Assembly (NCBI RefSeq): GCF_000471905.2
Contig: NW_006500065.1
Coordinates: 3,124,038 to 3,188,037, forward strand
Source of the DNA: Amborella trichopoda
Lineage: Eukaryota; Streptophyta; Magnoliopsida; Amborellales; Amborellaceae
Reading direction: 5' to 3'
Length of the DNA stretch: 64,000 nt
Of the stretch, positions 34,800-46,545 are shown piece after piece. Every line of letters starts with the position of its first letter. Positions within the stretch are counted from its first letter, which is position 1. A program made the position numbers and the translations under genes. The notes below the pieces were generated by a model. It saw only the letters and a program-made list of their open reading frames with translations. It was not told the DNA's origin and searched no databases.

Positions 34800-37556
34800 C
34801 AAAATAAAGCTTCACCTCATCTCCATGATGACACTATAAAATTCATTTATGACACTGACAATGATATTGGAACTCAAAAAATGGTTTAGATCTTGCTGAT
34901 CTTTGAACACTTATTTCTAGGGTGAAATGGATGGTCTAGAAAATTTGTTACAATATACATTATTTTCAAAGCTTAAATCCTTTTTTTTTTTCACAACCAT
35001 AATGTCTAATTCCGAGATGATTGATAGACTTTTGACATACTCATGTCGAATCATGAATAGATCTAAGTGTTTGTAACACTGCCTAGGAGATTGTTTTAGG
35101 TCATACAATGACTTCTTCAACTTGTAAATATAGTCCTCATTGCCTTTAATTATAAATCCTTAAGGCTGTGTCATATAAATCTATTTATCTTTCCATACCG
35201 GAATGCAATCTTAACATCAAGCTACTCTAACTCCAAATCAAATAATCTTCATGAATAAAAGTGTACTTCACAATGGAGGAAAGATCTTATTATAGTCAAT
35301 ATCTTCCTTTTGTGCATTTGTAACTAATCATGCCTCAAACTGATCACCACCGGACTCAAATGTACCTTCTTTCTTTTTATAAACCTATTTATATTTAAAC
35401 GCTTTCTGGCCTTTAGGCAACTTCACGAGATCCTATATATGATTCTTTTGAAGAGATTCCATTCCTTCATTCATGGCATCACTCCACTCGCTACTGCCTA
35501 TGTCATATGTAGCTTTCTTAAAAGTAGATAGCTCTTGGATTGTAGCATTTAATATTTAAGCCACCATATCCTCAATACTGTACACCACTGGCTTCTTAAT
35601 TCTTTTTTCCCTTTCTATGTAAGGTTCTTCCTTAGGTGCAGTAGGCTCAATGACCTCTTCATGATCAACATTTTCCACCATTCTTTCCTAGGGATTTTCT
35701 CATACATATTTTAGAGTATTTTTTGGACTTTTCAACGCTACCTCAACTGCATCATCACTATTATGATTTTTCACTTCGGCATCCTTTTGAATGTGCTTCA
35801 ACATGACAAACTCATCAAACTTAACATCACAACTAAATAATAAACTTAGGCGACTTATGATCTGGGCACCATAGTTTATGGCCCTTAACACCATATGCAA
35901 AACCAAGGAAATTACACTTCTTTGATCATAGACTTGACTTATCATCCTTAGCATGAATGCAAATAGGACAGCTAAAAATTCTCAAATGAGAATAATTAGT
36001 AGGTTTACCATATCGTACCTTTTGCGGTGTTTTACATTCTATGCAACCTATTAATGAGGAAACATATTGTATTGACTACTTCTGCCTAAAAGTCCTTCGA
36101 CAAACCAACATTACTCAACATGCTATCGGGTGCAGGTCTTCGCAGGAAGTGTAATATTCATGCGCTTAACAACTCTATTATGTTGTGGCGTCTTCAGAGT
36201 AGTGTAGTAATGAACAATTCCTTCACTCTTATAAAAATTCACAAATTCCTCTTAAGTACACTATCCACCGTTATCCGTCTTCAAGCACTTGATCTTTTCC
36301 TAGTCTATCATTCAACCTTAGCCTTCCAATGGTTGAATGTATTAAATACATTTGTCTTCTTCTTCAGTATGTAAATCCACACCCTTATAAGAAACTCATC
36401 TTTGAAGGGAGTTAAGGGCAAAGATTTGCCTTTTGAGACAATTGATGTAGTGCCCCATACATTTGAATGAACATAATCAAGAATGTTTTATGTGGTATGC
36501 TTTGACAGTAAAACTGCACCTTACACTGTTCATCATAAATGCAGTACTCACAGAAGTCCAACTTGCATTTCTTTACGCCAGTAATAAATTAACATTTGCT
36601 CAACTTTGACAAACTCTTTCAATCATGTGGCTCAGCCGTATATGCCACAACTAAGTCAAGTTAGAATCACCACCATCAAATATGGAAATTGTTGCTACGT
36701 CTATGACATTTCCCAAGCAACATATATAAATTTGGCCCAATATTTTTGGTGTTTAATAACAACACTAACACCACATTATCTGTTTAATTTTCCAAACTTT
36801 GATCCACAATATTGGCCACATTGGAGGTACTTTTTTTCCTTCTCTTTGAGTTTCTAACAATTTTTCTTGACATCACTATTTTTCTTGTAGTAATAGCAAT
36901 GACATTACCTTTTCCCAATCTAGATTTGATATGGATCTGTCCTGACCTTCACATCCCTTTTCATTTATGTCAATGGATCTCCCTCTAGCAACTACACTAT
37001 CTGTGTGTAGTAGAGCATTATCATTTGAGAGAAGAGTCAAAGTCATATCCATCATTTCTATGGTGTTTTTTTATAAAGCAATGTCATGACAAGATGCTCA
37101 TATAAATGAGGGAGTGAGAACAATAAAATTATAGTCTTGTCTTCATCTTCCCTATTAACACCGATGCCCAATAATTCATAAAAAAAATGTATTAACTTGA
37201 TTAAGGTGTTTATAGATATCCATACCTTAATTTATATGCATGGTATATAACTGTTATTTTAAATATAACCGATTTGTGAGGGATTTTATCACATAATCTC
37301 TCAAGCTTCGACCATTGATGATGTTAAACAACATTTCACTCGATAGGCACAACTGAATAGCTCTCATAGCCCTTAGATTTAAGTCTTTTCAATCTTCATT
37401 TGACATGGATTCTGGTTTCTTTGACTTTTTTTTTAATGTTTTATGTAATCTTTGTTCCACTAGCAAATCTCAAACATTAATTTGCCAAATTTTTAAATTA
37501 TTTTTTCCATCAAATTTTTCCACTCCAAACTTTGTAATCGAAACCTTTACCATCAT
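34800..37556 (-). pseudogene. TNT1-like Ty1/copia gag-pol relic
   Basis: Gag starts near the ATG at 37556, just after the primer-binding site, with VEKFDGKNNLKIWQINV and LCLSSEMLFNI, then SLTNRLYLK and KTIILLFSLPH, all typical of TNT1-type gag. Integrase remnants lie at about 36600-36000 and RT remnants at about 35440-34880 (KSLYDLKQSPRQCYK matches the usual KSLYGLKQSPRQWYK). RNase H and a 3' LTR are not seen below 34800, so the 3' end is lost. Many stops, including one early in gag, show it is inactive. Confidence 0.85.
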
Positions 37557-37573
37557 ACCAACAACCCAAACTA

Positions 37574-37587
37574 GCATCTGATACCAC
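37574..37587 (-). promoter_or_regulatory. Primer-binding site of the TNT1-like element
   Basis: On the minus strand the sequence TGGTATCAGATGC matches the copia primer-binding site complementary to the 3' part of initiator methionine tRNA (TGGTATCAGAGC). It sits between the LTR and gag as expected. Confidence 0.8.
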
Positions 37588-37590
37588 TCT

Positions 37591-38208
37591 GTGTGTGGAA
37601 GCTCTAATACCCGATGGGTTTATTTTGGCAAATAAAGAGCGAAAAAAATAGAACCGATACCAAGCAACAAACAATAAAAAAAAAAAAACAGAAAATAAAT
37701 AATACAAAAAGAACATTAGGATTCTATGTGATTCGTCACAAATAGGATAACAACCACTAGCTAAAATGATCGCTCATTTTTTTTTTTTGTTAATTAGAAG
37801 AAAGAAGATTACAAAATGAGTGTTACATGAGAGAATAAGAGACAAATCCAATCTTACAAAGTCTATCTCTACAATTTTATCTCTCTACACCCAAGGATTC
37901 TCTATACAACCCGCTTATTGTCTTATATGTTTTTCTCTCCACAAAACAACCTAAACAGAGAGAAGAAAAGACCCCATAGATACTTATGCATGGCCTTCCC
38001 CAACTTTTAAGAACACTTAGTATTATTCTATCAAAAATGGACCTGCATAACCATCCTAATCCAATAGGATCTCATCCCCCTATATACTCCTACATAATAG
38101 GAAGTTAGATAATAGCAATCTCAAAATAATGAGAAATATATAAAAAATAGGAGACTCAAAATAAAAAGAAGCAATCCCTCAACTATAGGGATTCAAGACA
38201 AATCAACA
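37591..38208 (-). repeat. 5' LTR of the TNT1-like element, about 618 bp
   Basis: On the minus strand it begins TGTTGATTTGTCTTG at 38208 and ends CCACACACA at 37591, three bases before the primer-binding site. It includes a TATATAGGGG-type promoter-like motif near 38085. The inner boundary follows from the primer-binding site; the outer one is inferred from the TG terminus. No partner LTR is present in the window. Confidence 0.65.
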
Positions 38209-39539
38209 CTTCTAGATCTTCTATTGTAATATATCATATATGTTAATAAATAATTTGATGGTTACTTTACTACTATTATTTTTTAGTTTTCTTTTGCCTG
38301 TTAGAGCTTCCTTTTTAAATTCTCTCTCCATCTTGAGTTAGTTACTTATATTTATGATTACCGCAAGGAGAGTGAATCCCACTAGACAATCATCTATTTT
38401 ATTTAAAATTTTCAATTTTTTTTGTTATTCCATTAAATCTGTGTCCAACCAATATGTTGCTTCCAAGGCCAAATTAGTATAATAATTAGATACTTTGTGT
38501 CCTGTTTATCGTTATTTTTATCTAGATTATAGTGATAATTTTGTTTGTAGGGAAAATAACGTATATATCCTTTTATTATGAGATTACTTCCAAGTTTTTA
38601 TCATTACACCTATACCCATTTTTTTACCATCTTAATAATTTTTTTAAAAGACACAAATATCCATTTTTGGTTTTTAAAAACCGAAATGTGACTGATTTCA
38701 GTTTCTAAAAATCGAAATGCGCCTGAATTCGATTTTTCAAAAAGTGAATTTCGGTTCATCCCTTTAATCCCTCTTCCCCTGCCTTTCTCTTAATTTTGGA
38801 CGTTTGGCTCTTTTCTCTTTGCGCTTTGAAATTTTCCCCCATGCCTCTCTCTCTTTCTTACCGCTCACAAGAAATCCCATTCCAAAGCTTGGACTTTACT
38901 TGATGGATTTCAGATCCATAGTGAAGATATATATATGAATAATATTTATTCGAGGGTCAATTTTAGAATTCTAGATTGTATAAGATTTTGATTTAGGTTT
39001 CAAAGTTGAGTATATAATGTCAATTAGGGTTTGATTTGAGAGTTTATTTGTATAAAGTCCCACTCCTAAAATGCTTGTAACAAGTATTATTATAGTTCCA
39101 AGATTAAGAAACCATCCTTTAGGTACTTCGTAAAACCCTGATTCATGCATCTCTTACAAAACCGGAAATTAGGCCTTGATCATCACTACTATGAACTTGT
39201 TCCTGAGTTTCATCCTTTGTCATTTGTAGAATTCACTACATAAATATGGAAATTTGGTTTTTTGAGTTCCTATAGCTTACTGTAGTTGTGTTTTGTGGTG
39301 ATTGATGCATTGGTATCAATGATTCAGTGGTTGTTTTATGGAGGATCTGAGAAGAAGAAAGATTTGCTTTTTTTTTTTAGTTAAATTTTGGTCCTTTTGG
39401 ATGAAGTCATCGTTCTTTACCCTGTCATTTTAGTGTATCTAATTTAAAATAGGGTCTATTTTGAAATAGGTTCTGGTTGTGGTACTTGAAGTGGATGATT
39501 CAATGATGTGTTTTATGGATATTTAAAAATTATAGTTAA
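38209..39539. other. Gene-free stretch, unassigned
   Basis: AT-rich sequence without recognisable protein. At 38670-38760 AAAACCGAAATG and AAAATCGAAATGCG variants recur on a short scale, giving a run of palindrome-like AACCGAAAT/ATTTCGGTT motifs. Confidence 0.5.
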
Positions 39540-40417
39540 GGGCTAGTTTGGATGTCAAATAAAAAAACCTTCACATTGAAAAAAGTTCTTCATCTTTAAT
39601 TAAGAAACATTGCTATCTTTTTTTATTATTATGTTGGACTGTTTAGATGGAGCTAACATACTAAAAGCAAAGTCGCATTCTACCCTTCCAAAATTCTCTT
39701 GCCAATCCAAAAGATTTTCCTGTATCTCTCGCAACAATAAACAATTTGCTTCCATACAATAAGCAAACCTGCAACTTGAGCTTCTCCTTATTCATGAAGA
39801 GAATGGGTTTCTTATGGGTGTAGTATGAGAGAAAATGCTTGCCTTTTGTTGAGAGAGAAAGGGCCTTGGCCTTACAAAAACGTCGTCCAGGGCTGCCATG
39901 GATAGGGCTTGAGCTTCTCTAGTTTTTTGCAACCTGAGCTTCTCCTTATTCATGAAGAGAAAGGGCTTCCCATGGGTGTGGTATGAGAGAAAAGATTTGC
40001 CTTTTGTAGAGAGAGAAAGGGTCTTGGCTTTACAAAGATGCCGCCTAAGGCTGTCATGGATGGGGCGTGAGCTTCTTTGGTTTTTTACAACACGAGCCCA
40101 TGGGTGTGGTATGAGAGAAAGGCTCGCCTTTTGTAGAGAGAGAGAGTAGATTTGGGGTTTCTGAGGTTTCACGAAGTTGTTGGGTCATGGGTTGAGGTTT
40201 GCACGGCAGTGAGAGAGCTGCACTTTCATAAAAAAAATTCAAGTTTGACTTAAATTTTTTTTTAACGGTAACTTTTGTCTTGACACTACAGTATTTTTTA
40301 TTTCAATATAAAAAGCTAACAAAATCTTGAGGTTGTCCAAACGGTTCAAATATGTTTCACAAGATTTTTGAATTGCAATCCAAAAATATTGCAATTTTGG
40401 GTACATCTGAACTGGCA
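39540..40417. mobile_element. Tourist-like MITE candidate, about 0.88 kb
   Basis: The left end GGGCTAGTTTGGATGTC pairs with the inverted right end TGCCAGTTCAGATGTACC. The flanks are TTAA on both sides (39536-39539 and 40418-40421), compatible with the 3-bp TAA/TTA duplications of PIF/Harbinger elements or TTAA of piggyBac. TIR similarity to the grass and dicot Tourist start GGGxxxGTTTGGxT favours PIF/Harbinger. Most of its interior is the tandem repeat at 39775-40145. No transposase is present. Confidence 0.6.
39775..40145. repeat. Tandem repeat, about 160 bp unit, 2.3 copies
   Basis: Units contain GAGCTTCTCCTTATTCATGA, ATGGGTGTRGTATGAGAGAA, TTGCCTTTTGT, a GAGAGAAAG run, CTTGGCYTTACAAA and a GGCTGYCATGGAT block. 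The third unit is partial. Minus-strand frames such as that at 39792-40172 are by-products of the repeat. Confidence 0.85.
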
Positions 40418-40552
40418 TTAATGCAGGCAATTCATATTCTCCGGGTTTAAATTATGATGCCAACACATTTTAAATATGCAGCAAATGCAAGTATGTTTTA
40501 ATGCATTTGCTATATAATTCCATTGCTTTTTGTTTTCTTGGATTCTTTGGAA

Positions 40553-40795
40553 CTTTTATGACAATGAATTATGATGCATGTATTGAACATTTGATAAATA
40601 CCTGTAGTTTTAGGAGTACACAGGAAATAAATTATTTTACTCTTCAATTTTTTTTGGATAAAATAATTTGTGATCAATTATAAATTATGATGTATGTATT
40701 GAACATTTGATAAATACTTGTGGTTTTAGGAGTACACATGAAATAAATTATTTTGTGCTTCATTTTTTTTGGATAAAATAATTTGTGATCAATTT
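40553..40795. repeat. Tandem duplication, about 118 bp unit
   Basis: Two adjacent units start AATTATGATGYATGTATTGA and end GATAAAATAATTTGTGATCA, differing at a few positions. Confidence 0.9.
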
Positions 40796-41394
40796 TATTT
40801 GAGAGCTCATTCGATCTGTAAATATTTGGAGGTTTAATCTGTGACTTAGTATCGTTTCATTGATTCCATGATGCAAATGCTTAATGAGTTATTAGTATCT
40901 CGATATTCCTTCCTTTATATTATCATGTTCTTTTATCAATTATTTAGTTTTGCATATGTAACCTTATGATTAGCATGGTCACCATATGGGGCTCAAATGA
41001 TCATGGATCATACCCATCCAGATGGGGGATACCCAAGAGGTCATGAGGACCCCAGTTTGCTACAGTTGCATAAGATTCATTTGTCCTATTTTATATGGGA
41101 AGGATATGTATATTTCATATATTCATCTTCCTTGTCTGATAGTTCGTCATTTTGTAATCAATTATAATCTGTTTAAATATCATACGGGAAGTATATGCAT
41201 TTATGTTGTGACCCACACGTTGTCGATTTGTTGTATCTTAGGAGAAATTGAAAAAATTGATGAGAAAACCGATCAATTGATTGAGTGAGATCTAACCAAT
41301 GAGCAACTTCAACTACTGAATTTATCGACTGGGTGCTTTGTCTATTATCCGGCCACGTCAAATAGACCATCCATTAGTCACAGTCAATATAGAG

Positions 41395-42730
41395 AGGTGG
41401 CATTATGAGACCAATTTTGTACATTTCAATATTCAAAATTGGTGAGATGACACCTACACTCTTTTGATGCTCACAAGATCCTAGGTTTGGTTGTGGATGA
41501 CGAGGTTGTTACCTGTCGTCCAATTAGTGACTATTGAGAGTATATACGAAACCAATTGGGTGAAGTCCCCACTGGGGCTAACTTGACAGTCATCAAGTAC
41601 TCATGGTTGAAGGCCAAATTTTACGATTGCCACCTGATGCAGGCCCTTTGGACTTTATTGGGTACACTCGTGCCTACCTACTCTTCTTCATTAGTGTCAC
41701 CATTTTCTTAGATGCATCGCAGACAGCAATACCAACTAGGTATTTACAATTCTTTGAGGATATTGAGCAAGCTGACAGATATGCTTGGGGTTATTACAGC
41801 CATCTCTTATCAGCATGGTTCCCTCGGAAAGGCTTGTACTTTTAAGCACTGACATTTTAGTAGCTCAACAGCTCTTATACAGGTAAATCATATTTCATCA
41901 TTTCTTACATAAGATTAGTGTTCAAAACTTATTATAGCATATCATATCTTGACATAATGCAGTGTTAGTCCTATGAGTATATTATGCATATGTGGCCCAT
42001 ACCACATAGTATCCTTCTAAATTGGCCTAGAGAAAAAAGAGGGGAGCCACCAAAAAATTATCATGAAAATCCACATAACCTGATGTCTGCCATACGCAGG
42101 AGTTATATAACCTCCAACTTAATAAGGTTAGACTAAATTCTATTGTTTTTAGGCCTTTTGTAATTTGGATGAATTTGATTGTTTTTAAGTATGTGTAATT
42201 TGTTTGTTGACTGATTGTCTTATATGGGATTTCAAATGATGTGACAGTTAATAGGAAATATCTATTTCAAGCCTAGTGATAACCTTTCAGACAATAGGGT
42301 GAATGCATTCCAAACTGTCCTGTGCATAACGACTCTCATAGTTGATGACATCGTCGAGCCATATATCTGGACCGTGTATGCCAGTAGTTTCGAGCAAAAC
42401 AAGGCATACCAAGGAATCTCAAAGGACTAATAGACATGGTGAGCAGTAAGATTTGAGGGTGGATAATATAGATACAAATCGACATTGAGAAACTCGACAT
42501 AACCACATGATGCCAGACATTGAAGTGGATGAGAAGAATGGGCTGCCCTCAGAGGAGTACAAGGGCTGATACTGCAGAGTCACCCATCTGATAATCTACA
42601 ATATCACCAAACCCAACAAATGACATATTGTGACCTAGTAGCCAGCAAGAAGAAGATGTGGTTTCTGCTCCTGAACCACAATATAATATGAGACCCCAAT
42701 ATTATAAAGATGAGGTGGTATGTTTCTATT
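41395..42730 (+). pseudogene. Plant mobile domain (PMD) protein pseudogene
   Basis: Plus-strand frames give DPRFGCG/LGLVVDDEVVTCRP-like sequence (usual LGLRVDGxxVTG), then a continuous 80-codon piece at 41603-41845 with YTRAYLLFFISVTIFLD and DRYAWGYYSHLLSAW, equivalent to the PMD core ARAYLLxLIGxxLFPD...YSWGSAVLAxLY. A later segment at about 42290-42420 has VDDIVEPY and, one frame over, FRAKQGIPRNLK, matching the PMD C-terminal part. Stops and frame changes separate the pieces. PMD proteins are related to MAIL1-type nuclear proteins and are often carried by transposons; I cannot tell which applies here. Confidence 0.7.
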
Positions 42731-44278
42731 GATCTCGAGGTTATATAGATTAGTCCCTCCAAATTGTTTTAATATTATACGTACCTATTTTGTTTTTGTA
42801 GGTTAACACTTTTAGGTTAATACAACGTTATTAGTCGAGGCGTAGTTAACAAAGGATAGAGTACAATAGGTTTAGCTGAGCAAATCATAAATATTTGTGC
42901 ACATGAATGATTCAACTAAAGCAAATTAGAGATGAAAATGTAAATTATACGTGTAACTATTTCTTGTAGATGGATCATCACCAACAGGTTACGTCATTCG
43001 AAATTTCATTGATCTCCGCTCCGGTTCTATTACAAATGTAATATATATAACAATACTCGAAAACTCCCCTCCCAACATATTTGACATATCTATATCATCA
43101 TTGTGTCAAATCAATTCAAGGCCACTAGATAGAATCTTGTTGTGATACGTAATAGTCAAATTGTTTGGATCACACGATGTCAAATTCTCAAAATGATTTC
43201 CATGGTACTTAGTAACCTTGAATTTTCTCCTTTATAAAAGAGACGTATCTCATTTGGGTTCGTCTCAAAAGACCCCCTATATGCAATTGCGCTCCCGTGG
43301 TAACTATTGTCGAAGCTACTGTATTAAATTAATACCAAATTCATGTTGCAAAGATAAAATAAAATGCAATTAAAAAATTGGGATATGTATAATACATAAC
43401 TAATTGAGGGTTCATAAAATGTGAGTTTTACGTAATAGATCTGGCAAGTTAGTATTGCTCATTGGGCAAGACTGAGTTATACAGTGTACTAGTAAATCAA
43501 TTATTTAATCCAATATTTACCAAAAAAAAATCTACTTGAAAATAAATATCAATACAAATACAAAATATTTCATTAATTCAAACAAATTTAATCAACAATA
43601 TAGGGCAAGAGTAAGAAATGTATCAATCACGATGACATAGAGAGCAAAAAAAGTAATATAGATTATTCTATGTATAGGTAGGTCCCTATGATAGTTTTTT
43701 ATTCGCACCAAATTCCCTAGCATTCTTTTCTTTAGCATATATGCCATTGAAGTTTTTAGTTTATTTGGAAAAAAATGCCCCTGTTAATCAAACAAGACAT
43801 TACATGAAAAGCTAGTTTTGCATATGGCAACACTAATTAGCTTCAGGTTTACAATTGAGAAGCCTCTAAAAATTTAAAAAATGAGGCTACAAACATTCTT
43901 GACCAAAATGGTATGTTCGCCTAAAGTACCTTTTATCCTTCATTGGAGGGATTGAGAAAAAAATTAAAAATAAATGTGTTGTCAATGTGATCATGAAAGT
44001 ATTAGAATGTGAGATTGGGGTTGTGGTAGTGGTGGTAGCATCACCTAAGCCCAAGCTAAGGTTTAGGCTTCCATTCTCACATAACATATTTAAAAACAAC
44101 TAATTTATTTCAAAAATGAGTAGGGGCTCGTTATTCCCATTGAAATACCCCAAAAAGAAAAAGTATTGGGAGATCCATGCTTAAAAAATTTGGACTAAAG
44201 GGTGTACGTAATTTTACGTTCTTTTCTTTATCTGGCACTTTGTGAAACATGTTTGATTCAATATATAGATAATAAAAA
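42731..44278. other. Gene-free stretch, unassigned
   Basis: No recognised domain on either strand. A minus-strand frame near 43220-43340 is open for a short distance but matches nothing I know. Confidence 0.45.
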
Positions 44279-45310
44279 GAGAAAATATCTTCATACCCCC
44301 TATTTTTGACGTCCATTTCTCATGAGACCCAAGGATTTAAAGTATTACTTGCAGCATATAATCTATATGTTTTCTATCCTCTAACCCTTTGGACCCCTTT
44401 GATCATGTATTTTTTAGTTAAATAAATAGTAAAATGCACCCTCTCAACAACCCTTTTATTTTTTGTTAACTTCACCGTCGCTCTCTCAAAATACCGTCTC
44501 TCTCTCTCTCAAACACCCAAAACACCATCTCTATCTCTCTCTTTTTAAACATCGTATCTCTGTCTCTCAAAACTCCCTCTCTCTCTCTCTCTCTTTCACA
44601 CACACATGAAATAAGTTTACAAATTTTTAGGGGAAAAAAATGATTCTTGAGATAGATGCTTGATTGATAAACCTCTTTGGCTTCAACAGGTATCACATGA
44701 AATAAAAAACAATAATAAATCCTTTAAATTCTAATAAAAGAGTAAAAAAATAAAAAGTGATTACTTTTAATCAGTCCAAGTACACAAGTATACAATTTTT
44801 GCAGAAAAATACAAATAATCAAGCAAGTAAGAATACTGAAAAAACTCAGCTTCATCTTATTTTATTTTTTTTCAAATTTTACAAATAAATGTAGAAATTA
44901 TCCAAAAAATGAATTAATTTTCATCAAATTTATCCCTTTTGCAGAATTAGAGTTCAAACCTTACAAAAGTGAGAAAACAAATTTGCAGTGTGAGAAGAAC
45001 CCAGAATTCTAGAGAGGGGAATTTTCTGCAACAATTTGGGTATTTGAGAGAGAAAGAGAGAGTTTTGAGTGAGAGAGAGAGGCGACGTTTTGGGTATTTG
45101 AGAGAGAGAGACATGAAGTCAAAGGAGAAAGAAAAAGGTTGTTGAAAGGGTGTCATTTTACTATTTTTTGTGTAAAAAATATATGGTCAAAGGAGTCTAG
45201 AGGGTTCAAGGATAGAAAAGATAATGACCTAATATTAAGAGTAATATTCTGAATCCTTGGGTCTCATGAGAGATAGATGCCAAAAATAAAGGTTATGCAG
45301 ATATTTACCC
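44279..45310. mobile_element. Element with long (about 270 bp) terminal inverted repeats
   Basis: The left arm 44279-44555 and the inverted right arm 45045-45310 share, in order, a GAAAATATCT-CATA block, a CATTTCTCATGAGACCCAAG block, CTATCCT...CCCTTTGATCAT or its variant, ATAGTAAAATG, CAACAACC and TC-rich ends with CAAACACCCAAAAC. The interior is about 0.5 kb and AT-rich. Long arms resemble non-autonomous Mutator-like or foldback elements. I could not identify a 9-bp target duplication. Confidence 0.7.
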
Positions 45311-46009
45311 AAAAGGATAAGATAAGGCGAAGGCTTTATGGGAAAAAAAGTAAAATTAGGGCTCAAGACTCATGGAAAATTATAGTTTTCAGATTTTTAA
45401 CTCTTAGAAACGATCATCTAGACCTTGATTATTATGGCTGTAAATAAATAATAATAATTAAAATAATTAAAATTTCAAGTTCTAAAAATAACATATATTG
45501 CAACAAATTATATAGACCTTCCATTTTCAAGTGTTGACACATCATCAAGTACTTTACTATTTTTGAGCTATAAGTTTCATTATCAGTGGTGGAAACAGAG
45601 TCAATAGCCATTTTAAGAATATTCCATGCTCTAGACAAGATTCAAAATGTGCCTAAGCCCTTAGAAACTGCGACCTTTTTAAAATGGACACAATTTCTAT
45701 GGAGCCAGCCCGCATTCTGTAGAAATACAGGCTTGGCAATAAATATATTTTTAATATAATATGATCCCAATTTTTAGAGAATATATAATCTTTAATATGG
45801 AGATCATGAATATGAAAAAAATAATAATTATATTAAAAAAACTTTTGGACCATTAGTTACACTTGCTTTTAGATGGACCACCTATTTGCGTCCATGTTAA
45901 AGATGGATGTTTTATACCTTTGGACCGCATATTGTAGAAATGCAGTCCAACCCGCATGAAACAATTTTCCTTTTAAAATAGGATGAAGTTTTTGTAAGGC
46001 CTAGCTTGT
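45311..46009. other. Gene-free stretch, unassigned
   Basis: AT-rich; only short frames. A minus-strand frame at 45432-45638 has no match that I recognise. Confidence 0.45.
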
Positions 46010-46255
46010 GAAAATGAAATAAAGCCTCACCTCAAATCCTTATTTGGAAAGTGCTTTCGGCAACATAAATCTCTATGATAACTATAAAATTAATTTCTAA
46101 CATTGACAATAAAATTTGAAACTAAAAAAATAATATTGATCTTACGGATCTAAATAATTTTTTATAATATATATTATTTTTAGAGCGTGAAATCTTAATT
46201 TTTTGCACAATCATAATGTTCAAGATGAGATAATTGATATAAAGGTTTTTCAATG
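46010..46255 (-). pseudogene. Copia RT fragment related to 34800-35030
   Basis: Sequence blocks shared in the same orientation with the TNT1-like relic include AAATAAAGCYTCACCTC, ACTATAAAATTMATTT, GACAATRA, GATCTT, ATATATTATTTTYARAGC and CACAAYCATAATGT. It is therefore a separate fragment of the same or a closely related family, with no other part nearby. Confidence 0.7.
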
Positions 46256-46492
46256 CTTGAATTACAATTTTCGATGATTTATGAGGTGGGACTTTACTTA
46301 TTTAGATATGGCTGCAAATCTATCAAACAATTTTCCACTAAATAAGAATATTGACCATCTGACAAGTATTAAAGTCAAATCAAGGTTTCTAGCTGCATGA
46401 GCAAGTTAACAATTTGGTCCCACGAGACACAATATCTTCTTTCCTCAAAGAAATGGAGTTTTATGTTCACACGTACTTCTTGCATCAATTTT

Positions 46493-46545
46493 TCCGTCTA
46501 CCTCCGTTTTTCAATTTTTTCTGTCTACCTCCGTTTTTCAATTTT
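46493..46545. repeat. Short tandem duplication at the LINE 3' junction
   Basis: TCTACCTCCGTTTTTCAATTTTTT is present twice, immediately before the T run that corresponds to the LINE poly(A) tail on the minus strand. Confidence 0.85.

Noticed and set aside
44472..44696. A coiled-coil-like minus-strand frame with an EREREREG run
   Set aside because: It is translated TC microsatellite inside the inverted arm of a transposon.
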